DNA of 64,000 nt from Mactra quadrangularis (taxonomy: Eukaryota; Mollusca; Bivalvia; Venerida; Mactridae): positions 7,812,001-7,876,000 of the forward strand of contig CM046304.1 of the NCBI GenBank assembly GCA_025267735.1. The letters are read 5' to 3'. The stretch's first letter is position 1; each line of letters opens with the position of its first letter. The notes below the pieces were generated by a model. The model was not told the DNA's origin. It ran no database searches and saw only the letters and a list, made by a program, of their open reading frames with translations. Below are positions 12,301-24,517 of the stretch, in pieces. A program made the translations under genes and the position numbers.

Positions 12301-12747
12301 TGTAAGTCTATACCATGCTTTACATCATATCAAAATTTTGCAAAAATTTATCGGGCAGATTTTTCATAAAACCGGTTTGAAGGCAATTTTTCTGGATTTT
12401 TTCTGATGTTGCCAATTCGGAAGTTTTTGTTTATTTCGAAAATGTTAATATTAAACGTATATTTACACTGTTCAGGTGGTAGATAATAATGTAAGCTTTA
12501 AATTGATGTGTAATTTGCTGCTGTGGCGCAGAAAATAAAGATTTAGCAACACTATATATACGTTTTCTTACCATTGTCGACTGACGTAAAAAGTGCACGC
12601 GGTCGTCATGTTTACGACGTCATGGTAACGTTATTAACAATAATGACGTCAAATAAAGTGTAGATCCGAATCGGAAATATCGTCAAGTTTACAACGGTAC
12701 CAAAAATTATATACAAATCTAAAAAAAGTCAGATGTACCATACCACC
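9338..12747. mobile_element. 3.4-kb non-autonomous DNA transposon with ~650-bp TIRs and TTAA ends
   Basis: The left arm 9338-9985 and right arm 12101-12747 are inverted copies at high identity over about 650 bp (starting GGTGGTATGGTACATCTGA). Both ends abut TTAA (9334-9337 and 12748-12751), as expected for piggyBac or Kolobok target sites. The superfamily is inference. The interior (9986-12100) has no transposase and holds a diverged piece of the arm at about 11264-11330 and a strong hairpin at 11476-11614. Confidence 0.85.
11476..11614. repeat. 61-bp near-perfect hairpin
   Basis: Arms 11476-11536 and 11554-11614 are inverted complements with about two or three mismatches over 61 bases. The 17-base spacer itself contains GAG...CTC. 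Motifs include CCGGATACGGTGTGATACCGG. A looser related sequence (GTTACTGACTGGAT) follows at 11688. It may be a small foldback inside the larger element. Confidence 0.9.
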
Positions 12748-12751
12748 TTAA

Positions 12752-13110
12752 TTAAGTGATTATCTAATGACCGTAACTAGTTAACCAATTACTAATTGGA
12801 GATATTTTGTATAAGAGGTAAGTGGTTAACTAGTTACGTAGCTAAATAAGCAGAAAGTTAACTAGTTAATTAACTGGTCCTTATTTACATAACTACTTAA
12901 CCTGTTATCATTTATCTATAAATAGTATTGTTTTGCTACATTGTATTGATTTAGTCATCGCAGACATTAGATATTACGCAATATTATATTTATTGATAAG
13001 TGGGTAGTGGTTATCTAGTTACGTTAACTAGATAGTTACTTAATTAACTAGATGCTTATCTAGTTAACCAGTTACGTAACTAGTCAATCACTTCATTAAC
13101 TAGATGATTA
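12752..13110. repeat. TAACTAGTTA-type palindromic cluster
   Basis: Irregular repetition of TAACTAGTTA, TTAACTAG and GTTACGTAAC motifs, many self-complementary, in both orientations. No regular period is evident. It lies between the TTAA element and the putative outer TIR. Confidence 0.65.
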
Positions 13111-14285
13111 TTTTGGTTATCTGGTGGCAGAAATATGCCCCAATAGGATTCAAATTGAAAATTGCAATGTTAATGTCGGTCATACTCTCGTTTATTATAA
13201 TTTTAAGTTGAAATGTAGAACAACTTGCTCTACATGTATAATGATTACAAATCCTTGCAACAATTGCAATGCAATGTCATTACAAAAAATATCTTTTAAA
13301 CGGCATGGGACAAGTATCCTCAAAATTAGAGATTTAAAGAGGCATTTGGAATGATACTCATCGGAGTAATTAACTGTATAAAACGAAACTGAAATTTCAA
13401 GGAATTATAATTCGTCATTAAGATTACAGATACGGAAATGTTGTTAATAATAATGATCATTTATTAAGCTTGTCATTGCAGTTACCTGCAGTTGTATCCC
13501 GGCGGTCATGTTACATACTACATGTACGAGTACTGGTGGTGTTTTTAAACACGACTTCAAATCTGGATTACCGATCATGATTGTGATTCAGTCGTTGTTT
13601 TAATAGAATCATGAACATGTTCTCAAATCATACTAGTCAAGCTCCAAGCTCGATTAAATTACAATCAAAGATGGCGGATCTGACACTGACAGCATTCGGA
13701 ACTACCTCGACAAACTTCTACGCAGAAAAACATATCTTCGTAGATGAACGCCGAGGTTGTTCCGAATGCATTGACAGCAGAGCCTTCGCATGTTGACACC
13801 ATTAGGGTCCGTCGAAAAATCTTCGAAGAACCCCAAAGAACTTAAACCCCCAAAGAAACCCCTAAGAACTAAAATAAAAATAAAGCGTAGAAAACTCTTT
13901 AATTCCAAGTATTAACTATAGATACGCATTAAAAATGAAAATTGCTAAATTTTGTAATTTATGTTAAGTAGGTTAAAAAGAATGAATATGAAATATTGGC
14001 TGTGAGCCAGAAAACCCATTTTTTGTGATTCATTTTTCATGAAAATCATTTTCTTTTGGGTGTTTTCACTGTTTGGACGGACCGGCGAATCGGCTCTGGA
14101 ACTCAATGAACTTCCAGTAACTCGCAATAAGTATTTATTTCTGTCACAGAAATGTTAGTAGCCATATTTAACAATAAGCCAAATCAAGATGTTTTATTAT
14201 CATGATTAAGATTGTTTGCTTAATCAGAATCATGATTTCAGAAATTAAACACCCCCTTGGACAGGTGAACATGTACAAACTGTTT
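13111..14285. other. Non-coding; hairpin and repeat fragment
   Basis: A 76-codon open frame at 13124-13354 overlaps the interspersed repeat seen at 8140 and 14940 and is not considered a gene. The arms 13687-13709 and 13752-13776 (CATTCGGAAC and GTTCCGAATG cores) form a hairpin of about 24 bp. Nothing else was recognised. Confidence 0.45.
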
Positions 14286-14292
14286 TTATGAT

Positions 14293-14556
14293 ATGATCAT
14301 AGGTAACAGGGGTCGTGGGTTTGATTCTTAGACGGTGCGTACTTTCGTGGAGTTCGGTCATGAAACTATTTCTGCCACTGATATTATATCATGTATCACA
14401 ATTGTCAGTCACTTACGAAATTATGCGCCTCGTAATTAATTAACAGCTAAATCTAAAGCTTTAGCCTTTCCAGGAACAGTAAGGTTAGTTGACTGACGCC
14501 GTCATTTATACGATACAATGTATTGCTACGGCATTAAACCCAACCAAAAACATATA
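14293..14556 (+). mobile_element. tRNA-derived SINE, 5'-truncated copy 1
   Basis: Starts in the B-box part of the tRNA-like head (GGGGTCGTGGGTTTGATTC). It runs through the family body (ACTTTCGTGGAG, CAGTCACTTACGAAA, TTAGCCTTTCCAGGAA) and ends in the tail ATTGCTACGGCATTAAACCCAACC. Diverged relative to copies 3-5. Confidence 0.85.
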
Positions 14557-15172
14557 TACATATACACGTTTATACATTTTGAAGTGTATATCATAACATG
14601 CGTCAGTTATATTTTATATCTTTTCATTTCTTGAACAATTAATTTAATACCAATATCTAACTAAGGTCAAAGTTACTCAGACATAGGTGACACCAGCTTT
14701 GCTAAGCTCGTTTTAAATAGTCAAGAAAGTCATGAAAAAAATCGTCCTAGCGATCTAAGTTATCAACACCTTCTTTATTATAAATATTCCCATGGAGTAA
14801 AAAGATTTTAATTTTGTTGCCGTCTGCCATTTACAAATATTCATAATTTATGCTTATGAAACAACTGCGATTATTTAAGCAGAAGTTAATCGTTATGAGT
14901 TGCAAGTATTGACTATGTGTTTGTTGCAAATACTTGCCCCCATTTCAATGCAATTGTCTTACACGCGTAATCTTTGTAATTGGCATGGGACAGAGATAAC
15001 AGTTTTAACCCAAGTAGAATTAGTCCCTCCGGAGTCATTGAATCTTAAAAATTGAGATTTGTCTAAGAAGCAATACTACTTCCGATTGTGTTATCTTCGA
15101 CTTGTTAAAATAACTTGATTCAAAGACGTCAGAGAACTCCATGAAAGCGAATAATTTATCTACCCTTATTTC

Positions 15173-15325
15173 CAGTCTACGAAATTAGTGGGTGTCAAAA
15201 GGGACAATCACGTTTTAGTTCGGGCAACCATTTTCTTTTGGGCAACCAAAATTCTGCAAATGAGATATAGTCCTTGCTCTTTAAATGATCTGTTCGGAAA
15301 ACCATTACATATTCTAAGACTGATA
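15173..15325. mobile_element. Decayed ~150-bp MITE (CAGTCTACGAAATTAG family)
   Basis: Matches the better preserved element at 38510-38677 over its whole length (CAGTCTACGAAATTAGTGGG, TTCTTTTGGGCAACCAAAATT). The right terminus is eroded to CTAAGACTG. Confidence 0.7.
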
Positions 15326-15329
15326 TCGG

Positions 15330-17120
15330 AATAATTCCTGGATTACCTTTTGTTGCAGATGAAGAATTCCTTCATAAGTAAAACACATTCAGTTGACTAT
15401 AAATCACTCTAACAAGTTCATGAGTAATACTTTATTTCCAAGTTTGTTTTACTCAAATGATATACTTTCCAATTTTTAACCCCACAATTGTGTTTTGGGT
15501 AATATTTCTATGATGAATAATCGTATTAAAAATAATTCTTGATTTAATACCTGGAATATTTAATGAGTTGACAACCATTGTAAAACTTTTTGAATTTACT
15601 TCATGCGTTTGTTATATATTTCATGTCATGGCATGATGTCTGCAACTTAGAAAAATTTAATAGCGGGTGTGTCCACCTTGTGCCAACAGCACGCCTCTAT
15701 CTTCTACTGACATCTTCGCCATAACTATAGCTACTGGTTTAAAAGTGAAGTGTTTTACGAACGTAACTATACTTATAGGATAGATATGTGCAGTTTTGTA
15801 TGTATTCTACACGTTAGTAACGATTGCCAGACAAAATCAAAGCACTGGAGTGCTGGAGGAACGATGTCCTGAACTTATTTATTAATTGAAAAATATATAA
15901 TTATGTCAAAATATAAATATTATCTGTAAAATAATGTATTAAGTATCAATTAACAGAATTTAACAAGAGGACAGTACTAGACTTTTCAAGTGTTTAGCCA
16001 TGATAAAGTTCTGACAGAAAAAAATACATAAATCATGAAGAAATTTCATAAACGCCATGATCATTACCCCATTAAAATGCAAAAATGAAAATTTGATTTC
16101 TTCTTATTATCAAAACATACAGAGTAGCTAATTTATAAAGTACAGAAAAGGCAAGCTAATTTTGAACACGTTTACCATTTAAAGTGTATTCCAGTTGCCA
16201 TGGTAACCGAATGATCATTTTTCCAGAAATGTACATTTAGCATCGTTTCAGAAGTAATTCAGCTGTCACATCATATGTTACCATATGAAAAGGTTTAGAA
16301 CATTATACTTAACAGCGTATTAATATGTTTTGCTGCACAGAGTAATTTTCTTCAAAGCTGAAAATCAAAATTACATACATGTGTTTTTAATTGGATTTAA
16401 CCATTTTTATCAACACATTTTAGGGTCATGTACAGCAGCCATCTCACCAAACTAAAGATTTTTCTGGATCATTTTCTTTAACCACAAGGAGCTGAAAACG
16501 TCTCATTCTGTGCAAGTAAATTGATATTAAATTGATTGAGCCCGTGATCTCCAGATTTGTAATTCTAAGCTCTTACACTGCGCCATGGGTACAGTTAGGA
16601 ATACACGTTTTCACTAAAATCCTGCCCACAACATTCTAAAAATAATTAACCGTAAGCACTACATACAAAAGAGCCATTTTTTTAAATTTTTATTTCATTA
16701 TAACTATATAACCATCTTTCAGTCAAGTACAATTTACATAAAATGACAAACAAAAAATATACTGGAATGTCAGAACATATCATAATGAAATGTTTTTCAA
16801 TTATATTAGATAAGATGTTATGGTATAATTGTAATCTACTTTAGAAATCCATGATTAAAGTTTGTTCTACATAGCAAGTATGTGAAACTGTAATGTTTTA
16901 ATTATAGTCAGAAAATTAAAGTTGACACACTTTGTCTAAACATATACTGCTAGCACTTTCACAGGATTGAATAATCATCCCAGTCTTTTGTTTAATTTCT
17001 CTCACACACACACTTCTCAGATTTTATGGTTGTCATTCTGAAATAAAAAATTGAAGAGAAATACTTAACATACAATGAAACTATTTTTTTCATTTCAAAT
17101 TTTATTCGATCAATAATGGA
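15330..17120. other. AT-rich non-coding
   Basis: No coding frame with recognisable content. The only call within it is a tRNA-like sequence at 16534-16592. Confidence 0.5.
16534..16592 (-). other. tRNA-like sequence (SINE head or tRNA pseudogene)
   Basis: The minus strand reads TGGCGCAGTGTAAGAGC (A-box-like), then a short stem-loop (TTAGA...TCTGG), then CACGGGCTCAATC (B-box-like). There is no proper acceptor stem, so it is not a functional tRNA gene. It could be the head of another SINE family. Confidence 0.45.
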
Positions 17121-17126
17121 TATGTA

Positions 17127-18124
17127 TACCCGAGGCCACGAAACTCGCGGTATCACTAAACCCGCGGCATTTGGAAAAGCGCCGTCTACGGTACCATAGG
17201 TAAACAATTGTGACCCATTTTATTCACACTGACAAAATAAACATTTTTCAACAATTTGCCATCGATTTGGGTAGGTACATTTTGTATATGCATTTAATTG
17301 ATATAATTTTACCCTTTACATCCAAAAATCGTAAGTTCTTTCAGTAACATTTTCCTAGAAAAAAACATCTGTTGACATTTTTGATAGCTGTCGTCTGTCA
17401 AATTTTTTTACGCAAATTGGGCAGACTGTCCCACAATAGATAAGGTATGACACCACTAAAAAATTTTCATCATTATCTCCCCTTATTTAGTTTTTTTGTT
17501 CACATGAAACTTGCCTTAATATCCAATATGAAGGCATTGAGAGTGAGGACTCATCCTTGGAAGAAAACAATGAACCCTGTTGTCAATAAAAACATACATT
17601 TCCACCAAGTTTGAGATGTTACCCAGGTCTGAACATCCTTAAGTGGGTTCAATGTGACACATGTGGACACTGGGTTCATACCACACATTGTTGTGAAACA
17701 GCATATTTGAAACGAGGTGTCAGTTTCTTCTGCAAATGTAAAAAAATCAAGGATAGCTGTTAAATAATGATCTTTTTATTCTTTCCTTTTTTCTTTTTAA
17801 GTTCAAAGTCGTTTAGACATTGGTTTTGTATTGAAGTTCCTCTTGACTTTAAAATTTAGTGGTTTGTGACCTTATTTTGGAAAACTTAATGAGTACACCA
17901 GTCTACCGCGAGTTTAGTAGTCTCCCCTGATTACAAATAGCGGCTTTGTTATGATATTCGTTGACCTATTTAAACTGTTTTGAGTGATGTTTTTGTTGTG
18001 CAAATGTGTCATTTAAGAGAAATTAGACTAAACAGGTTTTGAAAACATTTCAATTGGGTCAGTCGATATTCGTAACTTATTCGTTGTAAACGTGTTAATA
18101 CCGCGAGCTTCGTGACCATCGGTA
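17127..18124. mobile_element. 1.0-kb TA-flanked DNA transposon derivative
   Basis: TIRs of about 28 bp (TACCCGAGGCCACGAAACTC and its partner ending GAGCTTCGTGACCATCGGTA) are flanked by TA at 17125-17126 and 18125-18126. A subterminal ACCGCGAGTTTAGTAGTCTCC block lies near 17906. TA duplication fits the Tc1/mariner/pogo superfamily. It contains the PHD-finger remnant at about 17525-17763 and no DDE core, so it is a deletion derivative of a coding element (inference). Confidence 0.75.
17525..17763 (+). pseudogene. PHD-type zinc-finger remnant, C-terminal end of a lost transposase
   Basis: One plus frame reads GIESEDSSLEENNEPCCQ, a TAA stop, then KHTFPPSLRCYPGLNILK, then WVQCDTCGHWVHTTHCC, then a Cys-x-Cys ending before a TAA. 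The spacing Cys-Cys ... W-x-QCDxCxxWVHxxC ... C-x-C is that of a PHD finger. The acidic linker and terminal position fit pogo/Tigger-type DDE transposases of invertebrates, which often end in such a finger. The internal stop falls where the second Cys pair is expected. Only about 75 codons remain. The assignment to a transposase is inference from the TA-flanked TIR element around it. Confidence 0.55.
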
Positions 18125-18670
18125 TAAATGAAATAATTGTAACATATATACCAGTTCATCAAGCTTAAGAATCTGTTCAAGATCTGCTTAGGGTTAGCTT
18201 CTTTTAACTTCTACCTAATGTTCACTCAGTCAGCTTTTTTAAAAGATTACATAATTGTATATATAAAATTTAAATGGAAAATTGCTATATTGACCGTACC
18301 TAAAATTGTTCTAACATTACAGATGCAGATGATGCAATGGTGTATGTCTATGGTTGGTGCCAATATCTTGAGACAACTTGACTATCAGGATCATTATCTG
18401 AATAGAAAATCTAAAGTCTGGTGACAGTCTCTATCATACAATATTATCACATGATCATTTGTGCCCAATTCTTGTGTTGTTTGTTGGCTAACTATCTGAA
18501 AAAAAAATAAAAACATTACAAATGTAGTAAGGTGTTAATAGATCAATCAATGATATATAGAACTATGGATCTACAGTCTTTACAAGGGGAGAGGCTGTAT
18601 TTGTAAGGATCACAGACAAAAAACACTCTAAATTGCATTTTTTCTCTCAAAAGAAAAGGCTATCTTACTA

Positions 18671-18728
18671 TGTATGTAGATTACATGCTCTCATTTTCGG
18701 TATGTAGATTACATGCTCTCATTTTCGG
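18671..18728. repeat. 28-29 bp direct duplication
   Basis: GTATGTAGATTACATGCTCT and its continuation are present twice in tandem without a spacer. Confidence 0.9.
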
Positions 18729-20990
18729 TTAATTCATGATGCCATCCATGTTCAATGCAACGGCAATATACCAGTAGATAACCGATATTACTGAACAGGC
18801 AAAATGCATTGAAATAGTATTCCAAGCGATATTATATTAGTCTCTGGACCTGGCTTGAAAAATTCTTAGCCCCTCCCCCAAAACATCTGGATCAGCCCCT
18901 GCAGTTCAATCTGAACATTGTCAACACGATTGATTTTCATTAAATTCTGGGCCAAGTATATGCAAACTTAATGGATAACACTATAATTTTGTTCATACTT
19001 TTTCTAATATTCTTCAACAAATAAAACATGGAGCACGTAGATATAAATAATGGATTGCGGAGACTTCGGTAAATGACTTTATCGGTAAATTGATTTTATA
19101 TAGTAAATCGTTTGGAGAGATCGGTAAATTGATATTGTATAGTGTAATTATTCTGAATGTGTGAAGTAAAATATTGGATGAAAATGTTAAAGAATGTGTT
19201 TTGTCGGATCTTATATTTTCTTTTCTGTGTATTTATTATTCATTGTATTAAAATGATTTCACGTTTGAAAGTAAAGAAAGTGTATCATTGTGAATGTGTA
19301 TTAACTTAAATGAAATGGTAAATAAAATTTATAAATCAATTTATTGTGACTTTTTATCAATTAAATGACTGATTTGAAATAAAAGAGTTACAACAAATTT
19401 TGTGCTAATTATGTGCACACCTGATTGGTTTGTGACCCAACTATAATTGGCCAATTGATGACAATTAAGCCATTCAAACTTTAATATGAACGAAGTTTTA
19501 ATTGCTATTTAAAGCAATCATGTTTGTTTTAAACACACTGGTATATAATTAGCTAATTGACAGTCATTAATGGCAATTTTGATCTTTTGACTTCATTTAA
19601 TTAATATTTTATAAAAAATATGATTTTATTTACCCTTTTTATCGTTGTTTTTTTCAGGCATGTTTTGATTCCCGTCGATATATTACAACGATTTATTAAT
19701 TGATACATACAATGTTCTTTTTATAATGACTTGAGTTAATGTATATTATATGTATTATTTTATACTTTGATCTAATGTTGTTTCGTTTATTTCAGGTCTG
19801 GTAAGATTTCCGTCGAAAATATAGGAATAAAATTTTTATTCTTATAATGTACTCTCTTCATAATTAATTGTTTCACGATGTGCTATCAACTGTTATTTAA
19901 TTTGTTTTGTAAATATGACATATTAATGCTTGATATATTTGAATAAATAGATGAATGTATGTTTGTTATTTATTATTTTTATACCTTTTTAAAAATATGC
20001 AATTTGATCTGAACTCCATGACTTATATAAATCACTCGCATATCAAGAAAAAAGAAAAGATTATTCAGTATTGAGAAATTATGATTTTATTAAAATATAA
20101 CAACATTTTACAAACAATTTCAAACAATAATAAAGAAACAAATCATAATGAACATTGATTATCACACATTCAGAATAATTACACTATACAATATATGTAT
20201 ATGAAATATCAAAAAAAAAACGTTATTTATGCTCTCTTCTCGTTAGTTCGTGTCCCTTAACCTTTAAGTTAAGACCTACAAGTTCATTCATTGACGGCAA
20301 ATTTAGGTCATTTAACAATTACGGTCATAAAATAAAACGATATACGTAAATATTAATACCTACCTAATTAATTACTACCAGCATTCATATATTAAAATGG
20401 GTGAGTTACCAAATATCAACTCGTAAAGTCGCTGATTTAAGTGATTAATTATGTCCAAAAATCACAAACAGAAAGCAAATGGCGTACGCCGATATAAGGG
20501 AATTAATATACTTGTCGGACGGATATTTTTTTGCGGATTTTAATTGAAAATCGCCGAAATAACCTCCCTTTATCGAAATAAAATAATTATTTCAACGTTG
20601 ACGTCGTTTTTGAGATATTCAGTATTCGCAGAACGCTGCGCGCAAAAAAACTACCGATATCGTCTTTAAACGTTTTGACATAAGTAGCATAATATTATAT
20701 ATACGATCATTTAATATTGTTTGTTACTATCGAATGATGTAATTATGCTACGCCAATAACATACATTGTCAATTTTACTCCAACAAGGGAAGTAATCATT
20801 GCAGACATTAAGGTTTGTATGTCCTGAGTGTAACCTCCCTTTTCCTCCTTTTTGAAGAGTTTCAAGACCGACAACACAAGCCAGCGTTGTAATGACATGT
20901 TAATGAGTTTCACGCTTGAACTACGCCTCTTTGTCTATGTTGAAAATTGTTGACGCGTGAAAAGAGTAATCTTATACTTTCTTGTTACCA

Positions 20991-21018
20991 TTGGAACGAT
21001 GTTTAAACATCGTTCCAA
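20991..21018. repeat. Perfect 28-bp palindrome
   Basis: TTGGAACGATGTTT is followed immediately by its exact reverse complement, with centre GTTTAAAC and no spacer. Confidence 0.95.
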
Positions 21019-22690
21019 AATGAAGCGCGCGTCCTTCATGGACCTATCAAACTACGCGTTACACAATGAATTTTACACACAATATCTTTGTAGCTTATAG
21101 TAATTTGAAAGTTTTCTATTTAAATATATAACGACTAAACGTAAAGAAATAGTAGGTATTTACAAATGTGGAGTTAATAAAAGTTGTTGAGTATATTATT
21201 AATATATAATATGAACTTAGGTGCTACCTATGGCGCGGAAAACAGACTTACATGTATTACTTAAAAATAATAAAATAAGATTGTTACTTTGGCAAAATAA
21301 AATAAAGAAAAGATATTCGGCGCTGTGAAGGATTTATTTTGTTTGAGGGCCTATTAATTAGATAAGCTAGGGGAGATAACTGCGTAATTTATTGCATTCA
21401 GAAAAATCAGACATTTCATTCTTTTATGTCGGAAACATATTTCAATTCTGAAAGAAATGTATTGTACATATTTATTTATCTTATGAATAGAGATGAAGAT
21501 AAAAAAGCCTCGATAAAACATTCATTTATGAAGATAGAAATGTTTTCCTCTTTCCGTAACGTTAAGTTACGGAAACGTGCCGGTTTTATCATGAACGTCT
21601 CTTAGCGACGTCACGAATGGTGCGTTGGTAAGTATTTCCAATGTAAAAAGTCATAAAAAATACTTTAATGAGGAAACGAACGAATAAAACGACCAAATAT
21701 ATTTTGGATTGTTATCTTGGAATAAGCATCGTAAAAAAGCACATTTGAAATTATTTTGTAAGCGGAAAAGGCCACGAGTAAGCTGCCAATATTTTTATCC
21801 AATGAAAAGCCGCCAGTTGCTTCATTTATTGATCTGAATCGTTGAACGCTTGTTGTGCAATTTTCTATAGAGCGTCTTTAATCTTGATTAGCAGATGTTT
21901 GATTAAGCGTCTAATAAAATTGATGAAAATGGCGGCCCCCATATACTGGAGACGTTTTTCAAACTCATAGGACTATATATTTTTCATTAATTTTATCGGT
22001 TTTTTTTCAATTTTAAAGAATTAACGTACGTCATACACGTTGTCTAAAAGCGCTCAAAGCCCTCGCGGGCCTTCGGCCCCGCTCGGGTTTTCCGCGTATA
22101 ATATATTAATATATTATATCAACTATAAGAAAGAAATGAAAGGTTCGATAACTCTACTTCCTGGTAAACTTTCCATCAAAATGTTGATTAAATATGCTGT
22201 TTCATTTTAAATCTTTATGGGTACAAGAGTACGAAATTCAATCTGTCTGAAAGTAAGTAACTATGTACAATAATACAAATTGAATTGGTATCGGTTGCCA
22301 TGGATTTCGTCTTATTACTGATTACATTTAAACTTCAAGAACTACTTTAGTGACAACAGTTTCTTTGTCTGTGAAATCAAATATTTGCTTTTCCTTTAAA
22401 TTAGTTTATTTTTCGTATCTCGAGAAGAAGTTATTTTGCACTCAAATATTTGCCCTTATTTGTAAATGGATAAGCACTAGAGATGTGATATACATGATTG
22501 TATTACGTCGTTTTGTTTAGTTATCTAAATAGTTAAGATACGGTTGAGTTTGAATCTTTCTTTAGACTTCTCTTAGACAAATGATAATTGAAAAAATATT
22601 CGAAGCTTAGTTCATTGTTTGAATTTTTAAACTTTTAAGTATGCTAGAAAACTCTCCATGTGATTAAGTCAAAAAAATAAAAGTGCGGTC

Positions 22691-22925
22691 TTATTCCATA
22701 TACATGTTCAGCCGACTTAACAATCTTGTACCATAACTCCCGATCACTGAAACCACCCTCAGACAGGCGATCTCCCACACTACCCATTTACACCTGAGTG
22801 GAGTTGAACTATTGCAGGTTATTTCTTGCTCAAGGAAATTAGCAGTGCCCCTAGTGGGGATGGAACCGGGGATGGAACCCGGAACCTCTAGTTCCCTAAG
22901 CGCGCGTCCTACCACCCGCTCCTAC
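22691..22925 (-). mobile_element. Second tRNA-derived SINE family
   Basis: The minus strand starts GGAGCGGGTGGTAGGACGCG (A-box-like), then AGGTTCCGGGTTCCATCCCC (B-box-like). The body contains CCTTGAGCAAGAAATAACC and CTCAGGTGTAAATGGGTA, a central motif typical of widespread animal SINEs. The span of about 235 bp has no obvious tail. The family name is not known to me. Confidence 0.6.
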
Positions 22926-24235
22926 TGCAATCCTAGGATTGTTGAAATACAATGAATATTATCTCGTTTTATTCAATAATGTGAAAGTAAATTATTTTCC
23001 ACGGATCATTCGATGCTATTGTTTGATTTTCAAATGTCAATATAGTGATTTAACTGTGTTCAAAGTTAAAAATTAGCATCATCCATTTTAATTGAAAACG
23101 TTTGTGAACTGTTTCAATCATGCTATTCCAGTACTTGTAGTTCTCCGAATAGAATTCATAATTCATGATAGTATTACTTAGAACTATTTGTGATTGTACT
23201 TTAAAAGCCGAAAGTCGGTCAGTCTGTTAACTTTACTGTTGTGTAGTTTTTATGATTATTACGTAATTCTACTTAGATGATCAGTGTTTTATCACTGGCA
23301 TAATACACCATCAAATGGTTTTCAGTACAATGATGATACAACTTGTTGTACACAAAACGTACTCATCACGACAATCTGCCATCTGCAGTAATGATTATTT
23401 ACGTGTGACACAAAGTAGTGTATCATTGACTATATCCTCCCAATGGCAGCTTGCACGCTAATTTCGTTTAAAGGCATTCCAAAACAAAACTATTTGAATT
23501 TAGCATTTAAGATTATGAGTGGTAGATTAAAATTGATTGAATTAAAAAAAAATTATGTGTTCCTTCTGCATTGCTATTTGCTTTTTTGTACCGTCTTTTA
23601 TTCATCTCAGAGGAGCTGAACGATTAAAACTTCAAGTGTCGTGCAAAATGACATAATGTCCCCAATAATTGGTATCGCTGAATTTACTACAATCATGCTT
23701 TAATTTGTTTTATACCAAACGAATAACACTAAGACGATCCTCAGACGTTGTTGATGATATTTTACATATCATCTTGCTACTAACAATGTTTTCACTCATA
23801 CAAATTGCAACTCGCACGCTTTAAATGATTCAAAGTAGTGGTGAAAAATGTGAAATTCATAGGAGTGATTTGCATCATAATTTGATACAAGAAAAATCTA
23901 ATCACAAGGACAAATCAAATAGTTTCAAATGATGTACTGGTCGCTTTATTTTTATTTTATGTGAAAAAGTGATTATTAGTTTTTGAAATTAACTAGATTA
24001 TATCAAACCAACAAATTAAACATGAACATTCAAATGCGTGCGTAAGGAACTTAGGTTTTTTAGCGCTCAATTTTGTCCTTTGGGTGTATTCATAAGTGCT
24101 CAACTTGGCTTTGTTTACAACATTTTTTTTCGTCTCCCCAACCAAAGACTCCATACTTCCAACTATGCTTAAGGGGAGAGATTTTAATTTTAATTTCACT
24201 GGAATTAGCATGAAAACAGGCCTGAACAGAAGTAA
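22926..24235. other. Non-coding, nothing recognised
   Basis: AT-rich. Any upstream exons of the gene ending at 26257 could lie here, but none could be supported. The best plus-strand short frame (from 23452) has no good donor site. Confidence 0.4.
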
Positions 24236-24238
24236 TTG

Positions 24239-24517
24239 TGAGACTTAGGACAGGAAACAACTGACTATATAAATGGGCATATGCATAAAAAGCTGAAGCT
24301 GACTCCAAAAGCTACATGTCCATGCGGTGCGGATGACCAAACCACGGACCGCATCCTTCAAACTTGTGAAAGACACCACCAGGAAAGACTAGCAATATGG
24401 CCAACTGAGACAACTCTATATACAAGAAAAACTTGTAGTACTGCAGTTGGACGGACCGTACAATTCATTCATAAAACTGGTCTGACAGTCTCATTTCATC
24501 TGCTTAAATGTGTTTAA
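24239..24517 (+). pseudogene. LINE 3'-end fragment (Cys-rich C-terminus of an RT polyprotein)
   Basis: The open frame reads DLGQETTDYINGHMHKKLKL, then ATCPCGADDQTTDRILQTC, then WPTETTLY, and near the end FIHKTGLTVS. This is the C-terminal zinc-binding tail found after the RT in many jockey/RTE-like LINEs (CPCG..QTTEHILQ.C, WP, F...TGL). It has no RT core and is a 5'-truncated insertion. The clade cannot be fixed from this tail. Confidence 0.7.

Larger units (their letters stand above)
9287..13134. mobile_element. Possible outer inverted repeat around the TTAA element
   Basis: A weaker inverted repeat lies outside the TTAA ends: CATATATCTGCC then GATAACCAGATAAT at 9298-9327, and its complement near 13100-13134 (GGTTATCTGGTGGCAGAAATATG). 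The right side between is 350 bp of TAACTAGTTA-type motifs. Either the TTAA element was inserted in an older foldback or the true ends lie here. Confidence 0.4.
18127..22690. other. AT-rich non-coding with inverted repeat and palindromes
   Basis: No supported exon. An inverted pair of about 33 bp (19129-19165 and 20165-20205, GTATAGTGTAATTATTCTGA) may bound a 1.07-kb element. A perfect 28-bp palindrome lies at 20991-21018. A GC-rich hairpin (CCCTCGCGGG...CCCGCTCGGG) lies near 22060-22088. An AGATATTCGGCGCTGT block near 21312 recurs at 37684. Confidence 0.45.

Noticed and set aside
13124..13354. Cys-rich 76-codon frame as a small secreted protein
   Set aside because: No signal peptide, and its 3' half is an interspersed repeat found at 8140 and 14940.
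19650..19830. Two acceptor-like sites followed by GATTYCCGTCGA as a third duplicated splice-acceptor pair
   Set aside because: No open frame or donor follows either site and the similarity is short.
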